From Spirobacillus cienkowskii (GTDB taxonomy: Bacteria; Bdellovibrionota_B; Oligoflexia; Silvanigrellales; Silvanigrellaceae), in NCBI RefSeq assembly GCF_037081835.1, contig NZ_CP146516.1, positions 1,325,501 through 1,389,500 of the forward strand: a stretch of 64,000 bases of DNA, read 5' to 3'. Positions 48,690-57,634 of the stretch are shown here, one piece after another (position 1 is the stretch's first letter; every line of letters begins with the position of its first letter). The position numbers and the translations under genes are program-made. The notes under the pieces are model-generated. The model was not told where the DNA came from, ran no database searches, and worked only from the letters and a program-made list of their open reading frames with translations.

Positions 48690-49586
48690 TTAATTTTCAT
48701 TTAGGTACTTTGCTCTTGGATCACCCTCAAAAATAAAACCATTCAGTTTTCTATAAGTATCTTTTTCTACAATCTGTCGAGCAATTACAGCCAAATAAGG
48801 TAATATTTTCCTTAAATCGTTAGATCCACCCTCACTAATAACTGAAACTTTCCAAAATGGTTTAATATTTTTAGTTTTCAAAAAATGCTTATAGTCAATT
48901 GCTTCTAAAATTAAATGTCTTACATAAGTTGTAATATCGATAGAATTAATTCTTTCACCACGATATACTAACTCTGGTAAAGGGTTACCAGATGTGGTTT
49001 GTGATTTTATCTCCCCTAAGTTTTGACCATAATAATTATAAACCTTATGAGTTGTTGTAGATTGCTGAGGTTGTCGAATCACATAATCATATACTGGTTC
49101 ACTCCATGTTTTTGTTTTTGGCGCACTCACTCCAAAATTAACAAAAACAACAGTATCAATTTTCTTTTTATCTTCAGTTACTTTATAGCCATTTTCTTTT
49201 AAAATTTTTACTACAAGATTCTTTACTGGCAAGAATTCTAAACTATCTTTAGTTATTCCCTCCACAGAAGGCTCTATTGTTGTTAATTTTTTAACTGGTA
49301 TATTACCAACAAATCCTTCTACTTGAATCTGAAATCTTTTGTTTAGTTCAAATGATGCTTTATTAACCACTTTTTCATTTTCAAAAACAACTACTACATC
49401 TTGCCAAGAATACAAAACCTCATTACCCCATCTAAGAACATGATGTGGTCGACCCAGTATACTGTGAACCTGCTCTTCATTCATACCTAACTCAACTTTT
49501 TTAGAACGAGCACGCTCAAGATGAATTGTTACACATCCATTCAAAAATATTATAAAAAAAAACAATACTAGATTACGTCCTGTCAT
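48690..49586 (-). CDS. Lipoprotein with SmpA/OmlA-like N-terminal domain
   Basis: I start this at ATG 49586 (GGAGGG just upstream), which gives a clean lipoprotein signal: a hydrophobic stretch then FLNGC, with lipid attached to that Cys. A start at 49628 would put 14 extra residues before it. After the Cys, KVELGMNEEQVHSILGRPHH and WGNEVLYSWQDVVVVF resemble the SmpA/OmlA (BamE-like) fold. The remaining 200 residues are unassigned, with a conserved-looking KTKTWSEPVYDYVIRQPQQS region. Final length is 298 residues. It is probably anchored in the outer membrane. Copies of the dispersed repeat lie on both sides (48644 and 49656). Confidence 0.75.
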   Translation of the reverse strand: MTGRNLVLFFFIIFLNGCVTIHLERARSKKVELGMNEEQVHSILGRPHHVLRWGNEVLYSWQDVVVVFENEKVVNKASFELNKRFQIQVEGFVGNIPVKKLTTIEPSVEGITKDSLEFLPVKNLVVKILKENGYKVTEDKKKIDTVVFVNFGVSAPKTKTWSEPVYDYVIRQPQQSTTTHKVYNYYGQNLGEIKSQTTSGNPLPELVYRGERINSIDITTYVRHLILEAIDYKHFLKTKNIKPFWKVSVISEGGSNDLRKILPYLAVIARQIVEKDTYRKLNGFIFEGDPRAKYLNEN

Positions 49587-49655
49587 CTGCCCTCCAATAA
49601 TCAGATATTTCGGCATAAATGCAATCAACTATAAATTCCCAGCCATCACTTTAGT

Positions 49656-49697
49656 CAGTTTTTTGAGCTGGTAGTTGCAACCGAACGCTATTTCTCA
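49656..49697 (-). repeat. Dispersed ~38-bp repeat, copy R2
   Basis: Minus-strand reading has CGGTTGCAACTACCAGCTCA followed by an A run. It is the most diverged copy in the centre. On the plus strand it continues to TATTTCTCAAG, similar to the end of R6. It lies upstream of the lipoprotein gene. Confidence 0.65.
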
Positions 49698-49824
49698 AGA
49701 TACGCACAATTTACAAAGATAATTTTTAAGCAGAACGATAAAGAAAGCTATTATTTATTTAAAAATAATGATTTTTGTATTCTAGCTCCGATTAATTTTA
49801 TGTTAAAAAAAATTAACAAATATT

Positions 49825-50649
49825 TTATTTTGTGTTCAGAATTAATTCAATATTTCTTATATCTAATTCATTAAATTTAATACCGTATTGATTAAACCTA
49901 TCTTTATTAGCTTTGAATATTTTTATGTTATTGTTTTTTAAGATATTTTTTAATACTATAGTAAAATCTTTTGCAATAGGGTTATTATAAAAGTTAATAC
50001 CCAAAAATATAGAATCAAGTTGTAATCCTAAATCATTTAAATCATGATTACCTTTATTATTTAGTATTCTATATTCATCTTCATGATCCCAAAACTTATT
50101 ATACTTAAACCTACTCATTTCTCTATAATAGTCATGAATAGTTGGTATGTCATAAAATGACACTTCTGGATTTGAAGTATACTCAACTTTAATAATTTTA
50201 TTTTTATTACCTACTTTATATTTTAAGCAAATTCCTTTGTGGCAATAGCTATAGTTTGACCATAAATTTATATTATCATTAGTTCCAGAAAAACAACATA
50301 CTCCGATTTTTTTTGCCTCATGATGATAAACTTGGGTAAAAGACTTTAATAAATCATGTTGTTTAATATAATTTTCAAAACCGTTAATTTTATCTTTATT
50401 ATTTTTGCAATTTACAAGAAAACCAAATAATGGATTACAATTAATAGCATTATCAATAAATTTAATCTTATCAAATTTATTTTGTGAATTAAAAGTTAAA
50501 TTATGCTCAAATTCAAAAGGATCGTTAAATTCAGTAAATTCTGGAAAGTATAATTTTTTATTTAAAATTATATCTTTTAATCTATCAAGACAAATCTTAG
50601 AGTTAAGTGGTCTATATTTATATAAATGGTCAGGAATATTAAAACGCAT
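49825..50649 (-). CDS. DUF2971 family protein
   Basis: About 274 residues. The DUF2971 landmarks are HLYKYRPLNSKICLDRL, FPEFTEFNDPFEFEHN, VCCFSGTNDNINLWSNYSYC and HKGICLKYK, in the right order. The family is common in mobile and defence islands but its activity is not known. I place the start at ATG 50649; a GTG at 50661 is possible and would add four residues. The gene is very AT-rich. It is followed by a decayed serine recombinase and lies inside the accessory island. Confidence 0.82.
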   Translation of the reverse strand: MRFNIPDHLYKYRPLNSKICLDRLKDIILNKKLYFPEFTEFNDPFEFEHNLTFNSQNKFDKIKFIDNAINCNPLFGFLVNCKNNKDKINGFENYIKQHDLLKSFTQVYHHEAKKIGVCCFSGTNDNINLWSNYSYCHKGICLKYKVGNKNKIIKVEYTSNPEVSFYDIPTIHDYYREMSRFKYNKFWDHEDEYRILNNKGNHDLNDLGLQLDSIFLGINFYNNPIAKDFTIVLKNILKNNNIKIFKANKDRFNQYGIKFNELDIRNIELILNTK

Positions 50650-50694
50650 TTTGAATAACACTCTCTAGATTATGATAATCTTATAAATAATTAA

Positions 50695-51085
50695 TTACTG
50701 GTTTAATTTTATATTCAAATTTCTTCTTTCAATATAATTTTTTAAAGTTGAAAGATCCACTTCTAAGATTTTAGATATTGAAGTTTTTGATACGTTAAGG
50801 CTTAATAGTTTCTTTATTTCAATTTCTTTTCCATCAAGTTTTGATCTTCCAAAACTTCCTTTAGGTCTCCCTAATTTAATTCCTTCTGCTTTGAGAGATG
50901 CCAAAGCCTCTTTTGTACGAAGAGAGTTAAGCTCTCGTTCATAGGGTAAACATTGTAATCATGACTTTAGTATGTAAGTCTTGTCTATCTTTGATTTTGA
51001 TATTTTCTTTGCTCTCTATAAAATGAGATCCTGGGTTAATAAGTTGATCAATTGTTGTTACAACTTCCCCTACAGAATTGCTCCC
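50695..51085 (-). pseudogene. Serine recombinase (resolvase/invertase) remnant
   Basis: The minus strand encodes, in one frame, NSVGEVVTTIDQLINPGSHF then IKDRQDLHTKVMITMFTL before a stop, and in another frame RELNSLRTKEALASLKAEGI then KLGRPKGSFGRSKL and a helix-turn-helix end. Together these are the dimerisation helix, arm and DNA-binding domain of a Tn3-type resolvase or invertase, split by a frameshift near 50935. The N-terminal catalytic Ser domain is gone. It could be the resolvase of the Tn3 element whose transposase ends are at 57129-57622. Confidence 0.85.
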
Positions 51086-51476
51086 AAATTTCAGTGAATA
51101 ATATTAAAACCTCTTGTATGTTGTCAACAGGTAGAAGCATTTTTCTAAAGTAGAATCTAAAAGGAACAAGATAATATAACAGATTTTTTATATAATTTTA
51201 CATTTTATCACACTTAATTATTAAACTTATTCGATGAGATCTATTTGATTCAAATAACAATAATTGAGAAAAACCTAGATAAGGAGGAATACTTTTGTCG
51301 CGATTATACAGACAAACAATAGATGTCGCAAATGAGATATTTCGTTTACTATTTTCGCATATAAGAATTTTTTTCTTACTAATGTATACTGCGTTTGAAA
51401 GATCTTCCGCGGAAATAAAACTACAATTTGATATGCTGTTTTTCAGTGTCTTTAGAATAATGCCTTTGGGTATAGT
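51086..51476. other. Accessory intergenic stretch
   Basis: About 390 bp with no convincing gene. A plus-strand TTG frame at 51295-51528 has an AAGGAGG at 51281-51287, but its product resembles nothing and its 3' end is antisense to the small secreted gene at 51477-51635. The left 80 bp may be decayed resolvase sequence. Confidence 0.4.
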
Positions 51477-51635
51477 CTACGTAACATTTTCATCTGGGTT
51501 AAATATTCTCTTTTCTGTAGTCACTTGATCGATGATTATCAAAGTCCACTTGAACTCCGAATTTTTCTCTTCACTTCTTGCTACTGAAGAAAGAAGAAAC
51601 ACAAGTAACAAAGAAACGGTAACTATTCGCCTCAT
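51477..51635 (-). CDS. Small secreted protein, possibly truncated (52 residues)
   Basis: ATG 51635 follows GGAGG at ideal spacing. The product begins MRRIVTVSLLLVFLLSSVAR, a standard signal peptide with cleavage near residues 19-21, leaving about 32 mature residues (SEEKNSEFKWTLIIIDQVTT and a short acidic tail). After the stop, another frame reads on as CYVDYTQRHYSKDTEKQHIK, so the gene may be a frameshifted or truncated form of a longer secreted protein. Family unknown. Confidence 0.5.
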   Translation of the reverse strand: MRRIVTVSLLLVFLLSSVARSEEKNSEFKWTLIIIDQVTTEKRIFNPDENVT

Positions 51636-51804
51636 AAATTCCTCCAAATATTCCCATCTTCCGAAGTTTGCTGCTTAGCTTGAATAGAACAAGGTTTTGA
51701 GTCTGTCATTTTTTTGATAATTTATTTCATTCTGATTCAGCAAAAAATTGAAATATTTTCATAAAAATTTAAAATAATTAATAAATAGAATGGGAGATTT
51801 TTAA

Positions 51805-52128
51805 ATGATTAAATTTATATTGTTACTTTTATTCGTTTTTCCAGATTTTTCTTATCCTCAAAACGAAAAAAAATGTTTTGCATATGTTAAAGATAATGGT
51901 AGAAATGGAAAACACCCAAATGATATTTATAGATCTGTTGAAAAAGTAAAAAATGAATGCAAATCGGGCTACATATTAGATTTCAGAGTTTATCAAGAAG
52001 CGGAAGTTTTTGAAAAAGTTCAGTATGATACTGCGATATCGCGTCAAACAGAATTTTGTAATTATAATAAAACTATTACAACAACATTTAATAAATATTT
52101 CTTTGGCTTTACTTGCGAATTTAAATAA
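51805..52128 (+). CDS. Small secreted protein of unknown function
   Basis: A 107-residue protein with GGGAG before the ATG and a signal peptide (IKFILLLLFVFPDFSYP). The mature part has four Cys (near residues 24, 52, 85 and 104 of the precursor), enough for two disulfides, and a basic, Tyr/Asn-rich composition. I do not recognise a family. It sits in the accessory island between a small divergent secreted gene and the truncated DUF3800 gene. Confidence 0.6.
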   Translation: MIKFILLLLFVFPDFSYPQNEKKCFAYVKDNGRNGKHPNDIYRSVEKVKNECKSGYILDFRVYQEAEVFEKVQYDTAISRQTEFCNYNKTITTTFNKYFFGFTCEFK

Positions 52129-52359
52129 TGATGAAACGAGCAATATTTTTTCAATATTCTCGAAATTAAAATTTTTTTCTTCTTTTATACTCTTTATCTT
52201 TCATCTCTATTCTGCGAAAAAATCAATTAACAATTTGAAATAAAATGGAAAAATTCTTATTATATTTATGTTGAAAATCGTAGCAAGTGTGATATTATTA
52301 ATATACGCTGTGACTGCGTCGATACTTGCAGATATGGTAAACCAACACGGCGCCGTTTC

Positions 52360-52956
52360 TTATTTTGGCAATTTGATAAAGCCATATCCTTCAATTTTTC
52401 CATCAGGCCTTTTTCTAAAAGAATTTTCAATTTGCTCAAAAAATCTATTGTCATTTCTTGAAATTTTTCTATACACAGCTCCTGTTACAAGATCTGCAAA
52501 CTGTATTCCGACGCTTAAATGCGAAGGAGCCATAAAAACTCCTTCAATTAAATTTTGATAAAACGCAGAGCTTGGTTTATTTGATTGAAGTAGATTTTGA
52601 TGCAAATGTCTCAGTTGATCATCATCTTTTGGCATGCGGTGATCACATATAATGATATCATTTATTTTTCCGCCTATAATTCTTGAAAGATCTTGCAAGT
52701 AATATTGAAAACGTTCGGTCATTTGTTTGTAAGCGTACCAGTAGAGATCGTTTTGTGTGAATACATAACTTAACTCATATACTTTTTTAATATCAACAAC
52801 TACAGCTATAATTTTAATAGATTTGTATTTTGAAATGATCTTATAAAGCCCCGCCCTAAGTTCTTCTTTTTGATCAGCATTTAAATGCGACATAGAATTT
52901 TGACGTGATTCACTTTTTGATGGCCGTTTGAGCTGGACGCTGCAACCAGACGTCAT
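52360..52956 (-). pseudogene. DUF3800 family protein, N-terminus replaced by a dispersed repeat
   Basis: The C-terminal two thirds of a DUF3800 protein: ICDHRMPKDDDQLRHLHQNL, then VGIQFADLVTGAVYRK and DGKIEGYGFIKLPK. The conserved N-terminal segment with the catalytic-looking DESG is missing. The open frame instead starts inside repeat R3, which encodes MTSGCSVQLKRP. The repeat thus truncated the gene and by chance supplies an ATG. DUF3800 proteins are RNase H-like and common in defence islands. A 198-residue product could still be made, but function is unlikely without the lost acidic residue. Confidence 0.75.
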
Positions 52957-52959
52957 TTC
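52922..52959 (-). repeat. Dispersed ~38-bp repeat, copy R3
   Basis: Minus-strand reading is AAATGACGTCTGGTTGCAGC, then GTCCAGCTCAAACGGCC. It is inverted relative to R4 at 58362-58398, and the two bracket gajB, gajA, the Tn3 transposase remnant and the tyrosine recombinase (5.4 kb). Confidence 0.85.
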
Positions 52960-52971
52960 TGTTTGATAGGA

Positions 52972-54874
52972 TTATGAAAGCATTTCTGTGATAAAACGTG
53001 ACTGGGTTTGGGGTTTTACGTCTCCCCAAGGCATTATTCTTGTTTCTGGATAAGTAATATAAATCCATCTTCTTGATCTTGTAATAGCAACAAAGGCACT
53101 GTTTCTTTCTTCATCGATTTCTTTCTTATTGCGAGCTCGATAATCAGGAAAAACTCCTTCGCACATTCCTATAAGAAATACGATATCTTTTTCTAATCCT
53201 TTCATTGTATGAACAGTACTTAAAGTTAATCCATTTGATTTATAATCCTCATTTATTTGACCAAGTGCCATTGCATTACGAAAAGCACTAAGAGATATTC
53301 CTAGGCCTTTTTTCTTAAAAATAATCCAATTTGTTTTAAATTCATTAAGTTCATTTAAGGAAATGTCAAGTTCATTTAATAAAGAAGAATTTTGAGAATT
53401 TTTGGCAACTAGTTCTTTTATTTTATTTTCAATTTCAATACAGAATTTAGTTATATTTGGGTCATTTAAATCCAATTTATGAATCAAATTTAAAAGCATT
53501 ATTTGCAATTCAGGAAATAAAATATTTTGATGAATTATCTTAGGAACGAGCTCTTGAAGTATATTTTCATTTCCCCAAGTGTCTGGAGGATTTATTTTTA
53601 AAACCGAACATAATTTTTTACCATCAACCCAATCTTTTAAATTTAATCTGAGACGAATAGCAAGAATCGAGTATTTTTCCAAATAAAGAAGATGGTTCTA
53701 CTTGTCTCTCTCCTTTTTTTAGCGAATAAGCTATTTTGTTGTTTTTAAGACACTCTTCAAGTTTCTTAAAAACAAATTTGTTTCTTCCAATTATAACTAT
53801 ATTATTTAAAGTTATATCCCCCTCAATTTCGGGATCATTTTTAATCTGAAGTAATTCTTTAATTTTATCAATAATCCAAGATGCCTCAGAGTCTTCATCT
53901 TTTAAATTTTGAAAAAATCTTTTACCATCTAAGGCAAAATCGGATTCGATTTGAGATCCTGGCTTCAGCTTATTAGATAAGTGTATAACGGCTTTTGAGC
54001 TTCTATAATTTTCATTTAATCTAAATTTCAATGGATTAAAGTCATTTACAAATTGAGTACAAAAAAAATCATTTGAGGAACCATTGAAACCAAAAATCAT
54101 TTGATTGGGATCTCCTACCATCATAAGACTTGTTATTTCGTCACTACATAAAGCTTTTATAAATTCATATTGAGCTTTATTGAGATCTTGAGCTTCATCA
54201 ACACAAATATGTTTATAATTAGTTCGATATATTTTTCCACACCATGGTTGTTCAAGAAGAATTCGATGAGAATAAACTAAAATATCGTCAAAATCTATTC
54301 CACCGCTTTCCAGTAATGCTTCTTGATAAGCTACAAATATTTGCCAAAAATTTTTGCTGTTTATATATTTCTCTTTAATCTCATTTTCATTTAATAATTC
54401 CCTTTTTATAATAGAAAATTGTTCCATATATCTTTGAATTATTTGTTCTCGCTCTTTCTTGGTTTTTTTATCATGCACATTTAAAAATTCATCAATATTG
54501 ATTCCTCTATTACGTAAAGATTGCAAAAAAACAGTTTTGCAATCTTGTTCTCTATCATAAATGTGCAATTCTGATGGTAAACCAATTGTATGTCCATATT
54601 GATTTAAGATACGCTGAGCTACTCCATGAACAGTAGAAATCCAACAACAATCTTCAATCCCTTCAAAATTATTTAGTCGAAGAAGCATTTCTTCAGCTGC
54701 TTTATTAGTAAAAGTGAGTGCAATAATGCCTTCTTTAATTTTAGTTTGAAAAATATGGCTAATTCGTTCAGTTAATACTCTAGTTTTACCTGATCCAGCA
54801 GCTGCTAATACTTGCAGAGAAACACCAATTGGAGCATGAACAATTTCTTTTTGTGCAATTGATAATGTAGTCAT
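52972..54874 (-). pseudogene. gajB: Gabija helicase GajB (UvrD-like), frameshifted
   Basis: UvrD/PcrA-type superfamily 1A helicase of the Gabija anti-phage system. The first frame (54874-53624, 416 codons) has Walker A AAAGSGKT at 24-31, CVDEAQDLNKAQYEF, GDPNQMIFGFNGS and LNENYRSSKAV. The second frame (to 52972) has TLSTVHTMKGLEKDIVFLIG and FVAITRSRRWIYITYP, motifs V and VI. The join is near 53650-53670, where removing one T gives KILDLAIRLRLNLKDW and one 633-residue protein. As read, the product loses motifs V-VI and should be inactive. Its ATG overlaps the gajA stop by 4 bp. Sequencing error at one base would restore the system. Confidence 0.85.
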
Positions 54875-56721
54875 TTCAATACCCCATTTTTAATTTTATC
54901 GAAAAATTCAATTATCTTTGGAGGAAATTTCTCAATCTCTAATTCAACAATTCTTTTAGCTATTTCTGGTGCATATTTGGTTTTATTATCATTTAAAATA
55001 TCTATTAAAGCATTATTATAAAATGTTGGATTGGATGTATAATCTCTAATTTTATCATTATAAATATCTTGATTACAAGTTCTGCAAACTGGTTCATTTG
55101 TTTTGAATCTGCCCTTAGATGTTCCATTTTTTTTAGAAATCCAATTATCAATAGCACCTGAACCATCTAATTCTTTTATAGTTAATTCAATGATTTCTCT
55201 ATAATTTGTTGAAATTAAATATCCTTCAAAATCTGTTCCATCAAGAGTAGTTATGTTTGGATAATTCTTAATTTCCTCATCAGTACTACCATAAACTTTA
55301 TCGTAAACTTTTTTTAGATCATCCCTAGTTTTTTTTTCACCATCACTAAAAATATATACAGGAATTGAAAAATCTTTAGCAAAAGATAAAAAGGGAAAGT
55401 ATTTATTTCCGGAACCGCCAACTCCAATAAAATTTATACCCATTTCGAAAGATTCTTTTCCAAAATACTTATGAAAAAGAGTAGGAAGAGCCTGAGCTTC
55501 TGTCTCGCCTTCACATAAAATCAATGCCCGTGCAAAAAGAATTTCTCCTCTGGAATAAATAACTTCTCTTTGAATTTTTCTTTTGCTTTCTGTATCAAGC
55601 TCTGAGCTTAGAAATAAAGCCACTATATTATCAGAAGATTTTTTAAGATATCTTAACTCGGATTGACTAGCTATTGCAGCTAAATAAGGAGAATGAGTAC
55701 TAACAATTATCTGACCTTCAGATTCAACAAGTTGACGATAAAGAGTTTTTTGAGCATTGGGATGTAAATGAGCTTCAGGTTCCTCAGCCGCAATAATTGG
55801 AAAAAATGCTTTAGATTCTTCAGCATTTTTTTCAACCATTAAATCAGTAAATGATTTGACTGTAAGAATGGAAGCCCAGCTTCTTGTACCCATTCCATGA
55901 TACTCCATAGAAAATGTATTATTTGGGTTTTCACCAAAATGTATTGAGAAATGCTTTGAAAGATCTCTAACTTTCTTAGGAAATGGTGTAATTTCAGCAT
56001 TACCAGAACCATGAAATGATTGATTTAATTTTTCTAAATTTGTTTTCAAACTATTAAGATCATGACTTTTACTTACAGCTTCATGATTAATATTTTGAAT
56101 AAGTGATTCTAATTTATTAACTTCTTCTTGATTATATTTAATTTGAGATAATACTCTTCCTACAAATGAATTTTTTTCTTTAAGTTCTGTATGAATATCA
56201 CGTTGAGCATCAATAGATATAAATTTAATATTTTCAATTCTATTTGATATTTTAGATTCAATATTTTTTTCTGTTAACCATTCATTTAATGAGGGCCATT
56301 TTTTTAATGTAGTTCTTTTGCAATCAAAACTACCTTTATTTATTATATTTGATGCCACTTTTGTTCTAATTGCAAAAAATTGATCACCATTTAATTCTGT
56401 TTGTATGTTATCACTAAATTCCATGGCCCAATTGTCATTAAATAACTGAGTTCGATTTTTATTATTATCAACTGGAATAATCTTAACATCAACAATTATT
56501 TCTTGAACTCTATTTTCATCTAAATTGATATGAAAATCTTCTTCAGATAAATATCGAAAATAGTCACCTAGTGCTAAATGTAATGCTTTTAGTATAGAGG
56601 TTTTACCGGAATTATTAGCTCCAATTAGAATTGTTACATTAGATAAGGATATTTCTAGATTTTTAATTCCTCGGAAACCAGCAATTCTAATTGTATCGAT
56701 TAATATGCTCATAAATTTCAT
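54871..56721 (-). CDS. gajA: Gabija nuclease GajA (OLD-family ATPase-Toprim)
   Basis: 616-residue OLD-family protein. ATPase: Walker A IGANNSGKT at 33-41, a coiled-coil insertion at about 180-240, Walker B-like AAEEPEAHLHP, and IVSTHSPYLAA. Toprim nuclease from about 395: LCEGETEAQALP with the catalytic Glu, GVGGSGNKYFPFL, and IFSDGEKKTRDDLK. In Gabija, GajA cuts phage DNA and is relieved from ATP inhibition when nucleotides are depleted; GajB helicase assists. It overlaps gajB by 4 bp, the expected operon. An ATG three codons in (56712) is a possible alternative start. This gene appears intact while its partner is frameshifted. Confidence 0.88.
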   Translation of the reverse strand: MKFMSILIDTIRIAGFRGIKNLEISLSNVTILIGANNSGKTSILKALHLALGDYFRYLSEEDFHINLDENRVQEIIVDVKIIPVDNNKNRTQLFNDNWAMEFSDNIQTELNGDQFFAIRTKVASNIINKGSFDCKRTTLKKWPSLNEWLTEKNIESKISNRIENIKFISIDAQRDIHTELKEKNSFVGRVLSQIKYNQEEVNKLESLIQNINHEAVSKSHDLNSLKTNLEKLNQSFHGSGNAEITPFPKKVRDLSKHFSIHFGENPNNTFSMEYHGMGTRSWASILTVKSFTDLMVEKNAEESKAFFPIIAAEEPEAHLHPNAQKTLYRQLVESEGQIIVSTHSPYLAAIASQSELRYLKKSSDNIVALFLSSELDTESKRKIQREVIYSRGEILFARALILCEGETEAQALPTLFHKYFGKESFEMGINFIGVGGSGNKYFPFLSFAKDFSIPVYIFSDGEKKTRDDLKKVYDKVYGSTDEEIKNYPNITTLDGTDFEGYLISTNYREIIELTIKELDGSGAIDNWISKKNGTSKGRFKTNEPVCRTCNQDIYNDKIRDYTSNPTFYNNALIDILNDNKTKYAPEIAKRIVELEIEKFPPKIIEFFDKIKNGVLK

Positions 56722-57128
56722 TTCTTTAGTAAAATAATTATAAATTTTAATTTGTTAAAAATATTTATTCTTTTCATTTTAAAGCAATTATTCTCCATTT
56801 AGATTAACCAAGAAATCATTTTAACTTATTTTTGATAAATATATGATACATATTCATTTAAATTTTAATAGAATTACTCTAAAATAGAAGATAGTAGAGT
56901 GTATTTATACCTTTTCAACATTTAAGCAAACTACTCCTAAAGAATAAGAAAATGCAGACTTTTTTAACTTTATCTTGCAAAGTTCGTATTTGTCAAGTAA
57001 GGTAAGAACTCGAATTGAATTTTGAGATTATTCTTTCACAACTCTTTAATTTTAAAAATTTAAACACTTAAAAAGTTTGTACTCTGTTACTTCTGCGAAC
57101 TTTTTTACACGTTAAGGATTGCAAATAA
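56722..57128. other. Region between gajA and the Tn3 transposase remnant
   Basis: A 407-bp AT-rich stretch that must contain the gajAB promoter on the minus strand; no clear box is visible. Its right third holds three copies of an AAAGTTYGYA motif, described with the inverted-repeat site at 57071-57104. Confidence 0.45.
57071..57104. promoter_or_regulatory. Imperfect inverted repeat, possible recombinase core site
   Basis: AAAAGTTTGT at 57071-57080 faces GCGAACTTTT at 57095-57104 with a 14-bp centre. A direct copy, AAAGTTCGTA, lies at 56979-56988. An inverted core plus a directly repeated arm, just before a Tn3 transposase and near a tyrosine recombinase, is the layout of TnpI resolution sites of Tn4430-type transposons. 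The match is by layout only; a Tn3 end is another reading, since 57109-57116 reads ACGTTAAG. Confidence 0.35.
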
Positions 57129-57622
57129 ATGAAGCAAAAATGGTCTGATCAAGAATTAGAAGAGCAGTATACAATTTTACCTGAAGAACTTGTTCTTTTA
57201 AAAGATATTCGGGAAAAAACAACTCCTCCATTCGCAATTCTTATTACATTTTATAGAAATGAAAAACGATTTCCAAAATCTATGAGTGAAATTCCTAAAC
57301 CCATTTCTGATTACATATGCACGCAACTAGGTTATTCAAAAAAAGAAAAATTTTTTATGGTAAAAACAGCGAATTTGCATCAAATCGCATAGAGGAATAA
57401 GAACTTTCCGTATTGGCATTGCATCTACTGCAATCATCGTTAGTATATATTAACACTCTTATGATTCAAGATGTCTTATCTGAAAGCTATTGGTTTAGTC
57501 TCATGCAAAAAGATGATTTTAGAGCTATAACTCCATTACTATATAAACAGCTTAACCCATATGGAAAATTTACATTAGACATGAATCTAAGAATTCCATT
57601 AAAAGAATCAGATGTAGCATAA
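57129..57622 (+). pseudogene. tnpA: Tn3-family transposase reduced to its N- and C-terminal ends
   Basis: 57129-57392 encodes the transposase N-terminal domain (DUF4158): WSDQELEEQYTILPEELVLL, RFPKSMSEIPKPISDYI, then a TAG stop after LHQIA. 57401-57622 encodes the extreme C-terminus of the Tn3 catalytic domain: LALHLLQSSLVYINTLMIQ and AITPLLYKQLNPYGKFTLD. About 850 residues in between, including all DDE catalytic residues, are deleted. Full Tn3 transposases have about 1000 residues. The remnant lies 13 bp before a tyrosine recombinase gene, so the parent was probably a TnpA-TnpI type element. Confidence 0.85.
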
Positions 57623-57634
57623 TTTGAGGTAAAA

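Noticed and set aside
51295..51528. Plus-strand TTG frame of 77 codons with AAGGAGG upstream
   Set aside because: Antisense overlap with the better-supported small secreted gene at 51477-51635; product matches nothing. The ribosome site keeps a small doubt.
52268..52558. Plus-strand frame with a signal-peptide-like N-terminus
   Set aside because: After about 30 residues it runs antisense through the DUF3800 remnant. At most a truncated gene start; not supportable as a gene.
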